DNA of 9,587 nt from assembly GCA_902803695.1 (NCBI GenBank), contig CADCQX010000234.1, positions 1-9,587 of the forward strand, read 5' to 3'. Below, in pieces: positions 1 through 7,091 of the stretch. Under the pieces are notes generated by a model. It did no database searches, was not told the origin of the DNA, and saw only the letters and a program-made list of their open reading frames with translations. The stretch is from Oscillospiraceae bacterium. GTDB lineage: Bacteria > Bacillota > Clostridia > Saccharofermentanales > Saccharofermentanaceae. A program made the translations under genes and the position numbers. The number at the start of each line of letters is the position of its first letter. Position 1 is the stretch's first letter.

Positions 1-482
1 GAAACATTGATAGGATAACCCTGGTAAGAAGCATCACGACCGAATGGTGATGTTGTTGTTACCTGACCCAAAAGTGTTGTAGGAGCCATCTGACCGCTTG
101 TCATACCGTAAACTGCGTTGTTTACGAAGAATGCGCAGATCTTCTCTCCTCTTGCAGCAGCATGGATGATCTCAGCTGTACCGATGGAAGCGAGGTCACC
201 GTCGCCCTGATATGTGAAGACGATCTTATCCTTATGTGTACGCTTGATACCTGTAGCAACTGCCGGTGCACGACCGTGAGCAGCCTGTACCATGTCACAT
301 GAAAAATACTCATAACTGTTATAAGTACAACCAACGGAAGCAACACCGATAGCATCGTTAAGGATGCCCATCTCTACCATTGTCTCAGCAATGATCCTGT
401 GAATGATACCGTGGTTACAGCCCGGGCAATAATGCAAAGGCTTTTTGGTCAAACCTTCAGTAGGTTGAAATACAATAGCCAT
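1..482 (-). CDS. 2-oxoacid:ferredoxin oxidoreductase, TPP-binding beta subunit (partial, N-terminal 160 residues)
   Basis: This is the thiamine-pyrophosphate subunit of a cytoplasmic 2-oxoacid:ferredoxin oxidoreductase, which decarboxylates a 2-oxoacid to an acyl-CoA while reducing ferredoxin. The gene starts at the ATG at 482-480 and runs off the left edge, so 160 complete codons are visible. The family signatures are CPGC at residues 19-22 followed by H24, the TPP/Mg motif GDGD at 93-96, and NNAVYGMTSGQ at 121-131. The start codon overlaps the alpha-subunit stop codon by one base (TAATG), and AGGGAGGT lies 8 nt upstream inside the alpha gene, so the two genes are probably translationally coupled. 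Substrate (2-oxoisovalerate, 2-oxoglutarate or another 2-oxoacid) cannot be read from this fragment. A gamma subunit is expected just beyond the edge. Confidence 0.93.
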   Translation of the reverse strand, partial: MAIVFQPTEGLTKKPLHYCPGCNHGIIHRIIAETMVEMGILNDAIGVASVGCTYNSYEYFSCDMVQAAHGRAPAVATGIKRTHKDKIVFTYQGDGDLASIGTAEIIHAAARGEKICAFFVNNAVYGMTSGQMAPTTLLGQVTTTSPFGRDASYQGYPINV

Positions 483-1558
483 TATACGTTACCTCCCTTG
501 TGGATCTCGACGATCTTATCGAGAATTTCTTTCTGTGTAGGCAAGTTACCGCCCATTCTTCCGTGGAAGTAAACAGGCTTCTGACCGTTAACAGCAAGAC
601 GTACATCCTCAACCATCTGACCTGCATTAAGCTCAACATCGAGGAAAGCCTTAACATTGGACTTAGCTGCTGTCTCAGCAATGATCTTGCTTGGGAATGG
701 CCAGAGTGTGATAGGTCTGATCATACCAACCTTGATGCCCATCTCAGCTGCTTGTCTTATAACGTTCTTGCTGATACGTGAACATGTTGAGAAAGCTGTG
801 ATAACGATTTCAGCATCCTCAAGACCGATAGCCTCATAACGGACTTCGTTCTCCTCAACAACCTTGTACTTCTCCTGAAGCTCAAGGTTCTTCTTCTCGA
901 GAACGTCCGGATCGATATAGATGGAAGTGATAGTATTGTGCTCCTTACGATCACCACGACCTGTACAAGCCCATGGCTTCTCGTAATTAACTACCGGCTC
1001 CTCATCTCTGAAAGCTACAGGCTCCATCATCTGACCCAAAGTACCATCACCAAGGATCATAACGAGCATTCTGTATTTATCTGCAAGGTTAAATGCCTCA
1101 ACTGTAAGCTCATAGAGCTCCTGAACTGAAGCAGGTGCGATAACCAGATTTCTGTAGTCACCGTGTCCGCCACCCTTTGTTGCCTGGAAGTAGTCACCCT
1201 GTGCAGGCTGGATACCGCCGAGACCCGGGCCGGCTCTTACGATGTTAACTACAACTGCAGGAAGTTCTGCACCGGCAATATAGGAGATACCCTCCTGCTT
1301 AAGTGAGATTCCCGGAGATGACGATGATGTCATTACTCTTGCGCCTGCTGAAGCGGCACCGTAAACCATGTTGATAGCTGAAACTTCACTTTCTGCCTGT
1401 ACAAAATTACCGCCAATCTGAACCATTTTCTTAGCCATGTAGTGCATGACTTCAGTCTGCGGTGTGATCGGATAACCGAAGTAATTTCTGCAGCCCGCAC
1501 GAATTGCGGCTTCTGCAATAACCTCATTACCCTTCATTAAGACTCTTTTTTGTGCCAT
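482..1558 (-). CDS. vorB: 2-oxoacid:ferredoxin oxidoreductase alpha subunit, VorB type
   Basis: This 358-residue protein is the alpha subunit of a 2-oxoacid:ferredoxin oxidoreductase of the kind usually named VorB (3-methyl-2-oxobutanoate dehydrogenase subunit). It pairs with the TPP-bearing beta subunit encoded next. Visible family motifs are YPITPQTE at residues 29-36, QAESE at 54-58, the SSSSPGISL loop at 78-86, RAGPGLGG at 108-115, GDGTLGQMMEP at 170-180, RPITLWPFP at 281-289 and ELNAGQM at 309-315. The length is typical of the family and no signal peptide is present. The ATG at 1558 has GAGGAG 8 nt upstream and lies 14 nt after the ferredoxin gene, so it is in the same operon. The VorB name reflects family resemblance; 2-oxoglutarate or indolepyruvate use is possible, because annotation of these paralogues by substrate is unreliable. 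Confidence 0.93.
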   Translation of the reverse strand: MAQKRVLMKGNEVIAEAAIRAGCRNYFGYPITPQTEVMHYMAKKMVQIGGNFVQAESEVSAINMVYGAASAGARVMTSSSSPGISLKQEGISYIAGAELPAVVVNIVRAGPGLGGIQPAQGDYFQATKGGGHGDYRNLVIAPASVQELYELTVEAFNLADKYRMLVMILGDGTLGQMMEPVAFRDEEPVVNYEKPWACTGRGDRKEHNTITSIYIDPDVLEKKNLELQEKYKVVEENEVRYEAIGLEDAEIVITAFSTCSRISKNVIRQAAEMGIKVGMIRPITLWPFPSKIIAETAAKSNVKAFLDVELNAGQMVEDVRLAVNGQKPVYFHGRMGGNLPTQKEILDKIVEIHKGGNV

Positions 1559-1572
1559 TTTAAGATCTCCTC

Positions 1573-1779
1573 TTATCTTTCTACTGTAATTGCCGAATCA
1601 GGACACTGAACTGCACAGAAAGCGCAGCCGATACAGGAATCCATATCTACGTTATGAACCGGGTGATAACCCTTAGCGTTCAAACGAGACTTTTCAAGCT
1701 CGAGAATCTTCTTAGGACAGGCACCGACACAAAGACCACAGCCTTTGCACAAGTCATCATTAATAGTAATTTTGGCCAT
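1573..1779 (-). CDS. 2x[4Fe-4S] ferredoxin subunit of 2-oxoacid oxidoreductase
   Basis: This is a 68-residue ferredoxin-like (delta) subunit that carries electrons away from the alpha/beta oxidoreductase core. Two complete [4Fe-4S] cluster motifs are present: C11-x2-C14-x2-C17-x3-C21-P and C49-x2-C52-x2-C55-x3-C59-P. The reading frame is open further upstream (to 1839), but the ATG at 1779 is preferred: AGGAGG sits 6 nt before it, and the protein begins MAKITIND, a normal start for this family. The longer version would place its start between the promoter -35 and -10 elements. It is the first gene of the operon; a strong sigma-A-like promoter lies immediately upstream. As a separate gene beside vorB it most likely serves this enzyme, not general metabolism. 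Confidence 0.92.
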   Translation of the reverse strand: MAKITINDDLCKGCGLCVGACPKKILELEKSRLNAKGYHPVHNVDMDSCIGCAFCAVQCPDSAITVER

Positions 1780-1803
1780 ATGAAACCTCCTGCCTATGTA
1801 TAA

Positions 1804-1841
1804 TATTGCGATTATAGTCTTAATCACAAAATGCCGCAATA
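1804..1841. repeat. 7-bp inverted repeat flanking the ferredoxin-vorB promoter (possible operator)
   Basis: TATTGCG at 1804-1810 and CGCAATA at 1835-1841 are perfect inverted copies whose centres are 31 bp apart, about three helical turns. One arm covers the -35 element and the other the expected start of transcription. An outer TGCCTAT/ATAGGCA pair (1791-1797 and 1838-1844) overlaps them. This could be a paired regulator site, but it may be chance. Confidence 0.3.
1811..1839 (-). promoter_or_regulatory. Predicted sigma-A promoter of the ferredoxin-vorB operon
   Basis: Reading the minus strand, TTGCGG (1839-1834) is followed after exactly 17 nt by a perfect TATAAT (1816-1811). Transcription would begin near 1804, giving a short leader that contains the AGGAGG of the ferredoxin gene. 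The promoter starts 6 bp after the hairpin that ends the upstream galM operon, so the operon appears independently transcribed. Confidence 0.72.
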
Positions 1842-1844
1842 GGC

Positions 1845-1870
1845 AAAAGCACTATCTTTCTTGTGCTTTT
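1845..1870 (-). terminator. Predicted terminator after galM
   Basis: AAAAGCAC (1845-1852) and GTGCTTTT (1863-1870) form an 8-bp stem with a 10-nt loop, 24 bp beyond the galM stop codon. On the minus strand the stem ends in four U residues followed by GCC, so the U tract is short and is mostly part of the stem; termination may be incomplete. On the plus strand the U run is longer (six), but no plus-strand gene ends here. Confidence 0.6.
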
Positions 1871-1893
1871 TTGACTCTGTTTATCGAAAAAGA

Positions 1894-2913
1894 TTAAAAA
1901 ATGAAATGATATCCTGTCTTGCTGTAAAATTCCTCGCCTGCATTGAGTATCGGGCTGTCGAATCTCTCGTCATTCAAGGAGTTCGGAACATACTGTGTCT
2001 CCATGCAAAGGCCGAAATTCTTCTTATAGATCTCATTATTCTTTCCGACGATAGTTCCGATGTTATTACCCGTATAGAACTGCATAGCCGGAAGATCTGT
2101 ATAGACCTCCATCTGGATGCCCGTCTCAGCGTTTCTTACATAAGCCACAGCTGTTTTATTCTGAGCGAGGATATAGTTATGATCGTATCCGCCGCCATAC
2201 GAAAGCTGCTGATCGTCATCGCTAATGTTCTTTCCGACCTTCTTGAAATCAGTAAAATCAAACGGTGTACCCTTAACAGGGACGATCTCCTTAGGGATCA
2301 GATCAGCAGATACAGGTGTATAAAAATCAGAATAGATCTTAACTTCATCATTCAATACTGAGCCGCTGTCATGGCCTCCGAGGTTGAAATATGTATGGTT
2401 TGTCGGGTTAATGGCAGTCTTCTTATCCGTGTTCATCGTGTATTCGATCTCGAGAGTATTATCATCCGTAAGACTATACGCAACTCTGAACTCACGATTA
2501 CCCGGAAGTCCGTACTCCATATCATCGAGTTTCAACGTAAAGCAAACCTGATTCTTTATAAAATCGATTACAGGACTGAACATCCTCTTGTGAAGGCCGT
2601 TATTAAAATCAGTATGGAGATTATTCTTTCCTTCATTCACAGGCAAAGTATATTTGTTGCTGCCGATCATAAACGTTGCACCGGCAGTCCTGTTGGCAAT
2701 AGGACCAACGCAGCTTCCGAAGAAACAAGGATTCTCCTTATACTTATTCAGATCATCATAACCTAATACGACATCGATCTTCTTCCCGTCTTTTGTCGGG
2801 ATCTTGATACTTACAATGGTAGCTCCGAGCTCGATAAGCTCAACTTCCATTCCGTTGTCGTTCACCAAAGTGTAAAGCGTCATACCACTTGGTGTAAGCT
2901 CAGTCTTAATCAT
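1894..2913 (-). CDS. galM: Aldose 1-epimerase (galactose mutarotase)
   Basis: This 339-residue cytoplasmic enzyme interconverts the alpha and beta anomers of free sugars such as glucose, galactose or xylose. The GalM family residues are all visible: R75 in IANR, H100 in NNLH, H173 in NPTNHTYFNLGG, D244 in GYDHNY and the catalytic base E305 in CMETQ. After H100 the sequence reads TDFNNG in place of the more usual GGxxG, a variation seen close to the active-site loop. The ATG at 2913 has a GGGGG sequence 8 nt upstream as a modest ribosome binding site. It begins 15 nt after the glycoside hydrolase gene, so the two are almost certainly co-transcribed; the enzyme would process beta-anomers released by the hydrolase. 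A broader aldose specificity than galactose is likely in this context. Confidence 0.93.
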   Translation of the reverse strand: MIKTELTPSGMTLYTLVNDNGMEVELIELGATIVSIKIPTKDGKKIDVVLGYDDLNKYKENPCFFGSCVGPIANRTAGATFMIGSNKYTLPVNEGKNNLHTDFNNGLHKRMFSPVIDFIKNQVCFTLKLDDMEYGLPGNREFRVAYSLTDDNTLEIEYTMNTDKKTAINPTNHTYFNLGGHDSGSVLNDEVKIYSDFYTPVSADLIPKEIVPVKGTPFDFTDFKKVGKNISDDDQQLSYGGGYDHNYILAQNKTAVAYVRNAETGIQMEVYTDLPAMQFYTGNNIGTIVGKNNEIYKKNFGLCMETQYVPNSLNDERFDSPILNAGEEFYSKTGYHFIF

Positions 2914-2928
2914 GTTATTAACCCCCAG

Positions 2929-5046
2929 TTAAACAATTATAGTTGCATTTTTCTTTCCGGTCAGGCTGAAACTTCTAGGTCCCGGACCATTAAAACCGAT
3001 ATAGATATTGGCACTCTTACCCTCATAATTGATATTGCCGTTATCGTCTATCGTTGTAAAAGCTCTCCATGGAATATCAAGTTTCAAGCTCTTGATCTCA
3101 TTACCCGCAAGCTTGATCCTCTCAAAAGACACGAGCTTCGGATTCTTAACTTCATAAGGACTGTCTACGATCACGTAGACCTGGAGAACCTCTTCGGTTT
3201 CAACTTCGTTACCGTTACTTACGATAACTTCTATCTCAACACCCTTTTTCTTAAACAATTCAAAATCACCGACGCTCAGCAATGCTGCGCCCTCAACCTT
3301 TGTATCACCGTAGTTAAGGCCGTATCCGAACGGATACATCGGCTTTTTCTCGAGGAATCTGTATGTTCTTCCCTTCATGGAATAATCCGTAAATTCAGGG
3401 AAATCCTCAAGATCCATATAAAACGTAACCGGAAGCTTTCCTGAAGGATTTACCTTTCCGAAAAGCATATCTGCCAGAACATCTCCGCCCTGAGGACCCG
3501 GATACCACAACTGGAATATAGCCGAAGCCTCATCGCAAAAATCAAGCATACTCATAGCAGAACCTGCCATTACACAAACGATAAACGGAACTCCGGTCTT
3601 CTCTATCTCCCTTATGAGATGTCTCTGAGGCTCCGGGAACTCCAGATCCTTCTTATCACCTGATGCGTACTGGTTGCCCTGATCTCCCTCTTCGCCTTCA
3701 AGAGTCTCATTAAGACCGATACAAAGAACAACGACATCAGAATTATTTGCAACAGTTATTGCTTCAGATATCCTGTTATATTCGCGCGACAAAAAGTCAG
3801 GCTTTGTCATAGCAAGATCGCATCCTTCAGAATAGAGAACCCTTATATCATCACCGCAGACATCCTGGATTCCGCGAAGGATAGTCGTATTTCTGGAACT
3901 TGTTCCGTAATAGTTTCCTATCAGAGCACGGACACTGTCAGCATTAGGACCTATCACGCCGATAGTCTTGACCTTGTCCCTGTTAAGAGGAAGTATACCG
4001 TCATTCTTAAGAAGGACGATGCTTTCTTCCGTTGCTCTTCTGGCAACCTTCAGGTGTTCCTTACACTCAACAACACTATATGGAATATCATCATACTCGG
4101 TCTTATCGAACATGCCGAGCATATATCTCGTCGTAAAGAGGTTGATCGCTGCGTTTCTGATCGTTTCCTCGCTTATCAATCCCTGTTCATATGCGTTCAT
4201 GATCTTCTGGTATGTACAACCGCAGTTAAGATCACAACCCATCTCCAATGCAAGCTTAGCGCTTTCCTCAGGAGTATTGGTTACTTTATGATTCTCATGG
4301 AAATCCTTTATTGCCCAGCAATCGGAAACATAATGTCCTTCGAATTTCCACATACCCTTCAAAACATCCTGCATGAGGTACTTATGAGCATTACACGGCT
4401 CACCGTTTGTTCTGTTATAAGCGCCCATAACAGATTCAACCTTTGCATCCCTGACACAAGCCCTAAACTGAGGAAGATACGTTTCCCACATATCTTTTAT
4501 GGATGCTTTTGCATCGAAAAAGTGCCTCATATCCTCAGGACCGGAATGCACAGCAAAATGCTTTGCGCAAGCAGCGATCTTCATGAAATGATCCTCATCA
4601 TAGTTGCCCTGAAGCGCCTTGATAAAAGGTACTGCAAGTTGTGATATAAGGATCGGATCCTCACCATAAGTCTCCTGTCCTCTTCCCCAACGAGGATCTC
4701 TGAACAGATTGACGTTAGGAGTCCAGAAAGTAAGTCCCTTGTAGATATCCCTGTCGTTATTCTTAACTGATTCGTTATATTTTGCGCGTGCTTCTGTTGA
4801 GATTACTTCACCAATCTCACTCATTAATTCTTTATCAAATGTTGCTCCCAATCCTATAGCCTGCGGGAACATAGTAGCCGTTCCTGCTCTTGCCACACCA
4901 TGAAGGCATTCATTCCACCAGTTGTACTCCGGAATGCCGAGCCTGTCGATTGCAGGCGCATCATACCTAAGCTGTGATGCAGCCTCTTCCAATGACATTT
5001 TAGATACAAGGATCGTAGCTTTTTTTCTGGCTTCTTCTCTAAGCAT
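2929..5046 (-). CDS. Family 3 glycoside hydrolase (beta-xylosidase/beta-glucosidase type), cytoplasmic
   Basis: This 705-residue retaining glycosidase should remove single sugars from the non-reducing ends of beta-linked oligosaccharides. Domain order is GH3 N-terminal barrel (about 20-310), GH3 C-terminal alpha/beta domain (about 345-580) and a fibronectin-III-like domain (about 615-690). Visible features are YNWWNECLHGVAR (41-53), RDPRWGRGQETYGEDP (116-131), K162-H163, the probable nucleophile D242 in VSDCWAI, and a probable acid/base glutamate at 450 or 452 in LEGEEGD. The WWNE..HGV and SDC signatures resemble the beta-xylosidase/arabinofuranosidase branch more than classical BglX, so xylo-oligosaccharide is the leading guess. 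There is no signal peptide, so it acts inside the cell after import. The ATG at 5046 follows AGGGGA by 7 nt. It heads an operon with galM and is divergent from the AraC-type gene. Confidence 0.93.
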   Translation of the reverse strand: MLREEARKKATILVSKMSLEEAASQLRYDAPAIDRLGIPEYNWWNECLHGVARAGTATMFPQAIGLGATFDKELMSEIGEVISTEARAKYNESVKNNDRDIYKGLTFWTPNVNLFRDPRWGRGQETYGEDPILISQLAVPFIKALQGNYDEDHFMKIAACAKHFAVHSGPEDMRHFFDAKASIKDMWETYLPQFRACVRDAKVESVMGAYNRTNGEPCNAHKYLMQDVLKGMWKFEGHYVSDCWAIKDFHENHKVTNTPEESAKLALEMGCDLNCGCTYQKIMNAYEQGLISEETIRNAAINLFTTRYMLGMFDKTEYDDIPYSVVECKEHLKVARRATEESIVLLKNDGILPLNRDKVKTIGVIGPNADSVRALIGNYYGTSSRNTTILRGIQDVCGDDIRVLYSEGCDLAMTKPDFLSREYNRISEAITVANNSDVVVLCIGLNETLEGEEGDQGNQYASGDKKDLEFPEPQRHLIREIEKTGVPFIVCVMAGSAMSMLDFCDEASAIFQLWYPGPQGGDVLADMLFGKVNPSGKLPVTFYMDLEDFPEFTDYSMKGRTYRFLEKKPMYPFGYGLNYGDTKVEGAALLSVGDFELFKKKGVEIEVIVSNGNEVETEEVLQVYVIVDSPYEVKNPKLVSFERIKLAGNEIKSLKLDIPWRAFTTIDDNGNINYEGKSANIYIGFNGPGPRSFSLTGKKNATIIV

Positions 5047-5091
5047 ATACTTTCCCCTAAATGCATAATCATAGTTATTTTACAATCTTTT

Positions 5092-5154
5092 GACTTCAAT
5101 TACTTACATATTATGTAGAAAGTTTTACAAAAATTGCGGTTTTTTATTGAAGTC
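5092..5154. promoter_or_regulatory. 9-bp inverted repeat in the divergent control region (candidate AraC-family operator)
   Basis: GACTTCAAT at 5092-5100 and ATTGAAGTC at 5146-5154 are perfect inverted copies, with centres 54 bp apart, about five helical turns. The right arm contains the -35 box of the regulator promoter, and the left arm lies 46 bp before the GH3 start codon. This placement suits autorepression and control of the divergent hydrolase operon by the neighbouring regulator, but binding is an inference. Confidence 0.45.
5105..5117. repeat. 13-bp palindrome TACATA-T-TATGTA
   Basis: A perfect 6-bp dyad around a central T lies between the two arms of the 9-bp inverted repeat in the divergent intergenic region, 59 bp upstream of the GH3 start codon. 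It is A/T-rich, so chance is a real possibility. Its symmetry would suit a dimeric regulator binding upstream of the GH3 promoter. Confidence 0.3.
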
Positions 5155-5175
5155 TCACTAACCTGTGTTTATAAT
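5147..5175 (+). promoter_or_regulatory. Predicted sigma-A promoter of the AraC-family regulator gene
   Basis: TTGAAG (5147-5152) and a perfect TATAAT (5170-5175) are separated by 17 nt. Transcription would begin near 5182, leaving a leader of about 38 nt. No comparably good -35/-10 pair is seen on the opposite strand for the GH3 operon, which fits a promoter that needs an activator. Confidence 0.7.
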
Positions 5176-5219
5176 TATTCCAAAATCTCTTTTATTAGGG
5201 CAATGTGAGGTTTTATGTT

Positions 5220-6158
5220 ATGAAGAATAAGAACGAGACGCCTGCAAATTATTTGCAGCCGATCCGTCAATTCCTGACAAGAACTGTCATCGGAAATGAC
5301 GAAGCTGTTGATTTTGTACCACAGACCAATATGCGTATCTGGTACAACAATCAGGTCGAGGGTTACCCTCTCCACAAACACGATGCTATCGAGATCGTTA
5401 TCCCTATGGAAAACGGTTATAAGTATATTGCCAATGGTCGAAAATTCGATCTCAATATGGGTGATATCCTTTTCATACCGCCGGGAATCCTTCACGAGAT
5501 CGAATGTGATTATGAAGGCTCGAGATTCATCTATCTTTTCAATATCGATTTTATCTCTAAGTTCTTTGATTACAGGGATCTCGAAGAGTTCATCAAGGAA
5601 CCGAGACTTGTTAATCCAACTACATATCCGGAGATATATTCACAGATCTTCGATCACTTTATGAAGATCAACGATCTGTACTTCCTATATGACGATATAG
5701 TCCTTGAGATGAGCATCTATTCTCACCTTTTGGCTATCCTAGGAACTCTTGCCAGATCCTATGCAAAGTCTGAACCTATCTGCATCATAGATACCAAGCA
5801 AAGAGAGACATATATCAAGTTCAAGAGTTTGATCAACTACATCAACACTCACTATATGGATGATATAACTCTTGATTATGCAGCATCCTTCGTAGGTTTT
5901 TCCAAGTTCCATTTCTCAAGGCTTTTCAAGGAATATACGGATTCGACATTCTATGATTACCTTTCAAGAAGAAGGATCCAGGCTGCCAAGTCACTTCTTG
6001 GAGATGACGATCTGTCGATAACGGATATCGCATTCCAGACCGGTTTTAATAATCTGACCACTTTCTGCAGAAGCTTCCAAAAGATAGTTTCCTGTTCCCC
6101 TTCCGCTTACAGGAATAAACTAAAACGAAAGAATCAGCTTCCAAACTTAGAGCAATAA
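5220..6158 (+). CDS. AraC-family transcriptional regulator with cupin-like sugar-sensing domain
   Basis: This 312-residue DNA-binding protein has an N-terminal cupin-like domain (about 35-115, with HKH at 52-54, E58, IPPG at 86-89 and H92) and a C-terminal AraC-type double helix-turn-helix (about 200-300). The first recognition region is at about 217-236 (DYAASFVGFSKFHFSRLFK) and the second at 267-288 (ITDIAFQTGFNNLTTFCR), followed by the family's P-S-x-Y-R ending. The ATG at 5220 is preferred because GAGG lies 9 nt upstream; an in-frame GTG at 5205 would add five residues but has only AGGG 4 nt before it. It lies divergent from the GH3-galM operon and convergent with the transporter genes. 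It is probably a sugar-responsive activator of the locus, an inference from position and family. Confidence 0.92.
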   Translation: MKNKNETPANYLQPIRQFLTRTVIGNDEAVDFVPQTNMRIWYNNQVEGYPLHKHDAIEIVIPMENGYKYIANGRKFDLNMGDILFIPPGILHEIECDYEGSRFIYLFNIDFISKFFDYRDLEEFIKEPRLVNPTTYPEIYSQIFDHFMKINDLYFLYDDIVLEMSIYSHLLAILGTLARSYAKSEPICIIDTKQRETYIKFKSLINYINTHYMDDITLDYAASFVGFSKFHFSRLFKEYTDSTFYDYLSRRRIQAAKSLLGDDDLSITDIAFQTGFNNLTTFCRSFQKIVSCSPSAYRNKLKRKNQLPNLEQ

Positions 6159-6160
6159 AA

Positions 6161-6186
6161 AAAGGACCGTTTTTAAACGGTCCTTT
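6161..6186. terminator. Bidirectional intrinsic terminator between the regulator and transporter genes
   Basis: AAAGGACCG (6161-6169) and CGGTCCTTT (6178-6186) pair perfectly, and the intervening TTTTTAAA can extend the stem. On the minus strand the hairpin is followed directly by a run of seven U residues (counting the stem end), a strong terminator for the permease operon. On the plus strand the tail is only UUUAUC, weaker, but it begins just after the regulator stop codon at 6158. Confidence 0.88.
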
Positions 6187-6210
6187 ATCAATCCGATCAA
6201 AAGTATCGTA

Positions 6211-7068
6211 TTACTTAACAGCACCAAGTGAAACACCGGATACAATATACTTGGAAAGTACGATGTATACAACGATGAGTGGCAATATCGTGATCGCAAG
6301 ACCAAGATAGATAGCACCATACTCAACTCGGTAGATATCTCCGTTCAAGAGAGATACCATGATAGGCATTGTCTTTTTAGTACCTTCAGTAAGAATAACC
6401 AATGGTCTGAAAAGTTCGTTCCAGGTACCAACATAAATGAAGATAGCCTGAGTAGCCAAAGCAGGTTTCATAATAGGTAAAACGATACTGTTAAACGTTC
6501 GAAACTCGCCCGCACCATCAATTCTCGCAGATTGCACGATTTCCATCGATAGAGAAGATTGCAGGTATTGTCGCATAAAGAAAACGACTGCCGGTGAAGC
6601 AACTGCAGGAATGATAAGTATCAAGAGGTTGTTTGTAAGATGAAGTGAATAGATCATCTTAAAGAAACCGATCATTGTACACTGTGCAGGGATCATCATA
6701 ACACCCATGATGAATTTGAAGAATCCATCTCTTAACTTCCACTCATAAGCTGAAAGTGCATATGCAGTCAAAGATGAGAAATACAAAGCACAAACAGTAG
6801 CACCGGTAGATACGATAAAGGAGTTAATAAATCCTGTTAACGGCTGGAAAGAAGGCTTCTTTTCGAAGACGTTCTTATTATCTATCAAGTGCGATGACGG
6901 AATAAGCGAAATAGGGTGAGAAGAAATCTGCTCAGAGTTTCTTGTTGCATTTACCAACATTATCCAGAAAGGCATAATGCTTATTATCGCAAGGATAATA
7001 CATACAACATAAACTACAACTTTAATCAGAAAAGAATCTCTGGATTTTGATAATGATTGTGAACTCAT
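6211..7068 (-). CDS. Carbohydrate ABC transporter permease, MalG-like (CUT1)
   Basis: This 285-residue inner-membrane protein is the second permease of a carbohydrate ABC importer. About six membrane segments can be seen (roughly 14-40, 84-106, 116-140, 149-166, 205-222 and 250-274). The cytoplasmic EAA loop that docks with the ATPase is at 176-202, with the conserved core ARIDGAG and a following P199 and P202; its first part reads EIVQSA, a slight departure from the usual EAA. The C-terminus GVSLGAVK is typical of MalG-like proteins. The ATG at 7068 has AAGGTG 6 nt upstream, and the gene follows the first permease by 23 nt. It is the last gene before the terminator, and no ATPase gene is present in the operon. 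Confidence 0.93.
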   Translation of the reverse strand: MSSQSLSKSRDSFLIKVVVYVVCIILAIISIMPFWIMLVNATRNSEQISSHPISLIPSSHLIDNKNVFEKKPSFQPLTGFINSFIVSTGATVCALYFSSLTAYALSAYEWKLRDGFFKFIMGVMMIPAQCTMIGFFKMIYSLHLTNNLLILIIPAVASPAVVFFMRQYLQSSLSMEIVQSARIDGAGEFRTFNSIVLPIMKPALATQAIFIYVGTWNELFRPLVILTEGTKKTMPIMVSLLNGDIYRVEYGAIYLGLAITILPLIVVYIVLSKYIVSGVSLGAVK

Positions 7069-7091
7069 TTTTTACACCTTAAACCCTAACA

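Noticed and set aside
1820..1830. TTGTGATTA on the minus strand in the ferredoxin-vorB promoter, resembling half of a Rex redox-regulator site
   Set aside because: Only one half-site is present; the matching half expected a few bases away is missing.
1780..1839. N-terminal extension of the ferredoxin subunit by 20 residues
   Set aside because: The extension starts between the predicted -35 and -10 elements and lacks a ribosome binding site, whereas the ATG at 1779 has AGGAGG at ideal spacing.
1861..2361. A 166-codon open frame on the plus strand over the galM 3' half
   Set aside because: It overlaps conserved galM residues on the other strand and starts inside the terminator hairpin; it is a shadow.
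4054..4644. A 196-codon open frame on the plus strand opposite the GH3 gene
   Set aside because: It is fully covered by the GH3 coding sequence, whose catalytic motifs are intact, and it shows no recognisable family.
5047..5130. A sigma-A promoter for the GH3-galM operon
   Set aside because: Several TATGAT/TAAAAT-like boxes exist on the minus strand, but none has a -35 element at an acceptable 16-18 nt spacing, so no specific promoter was called.
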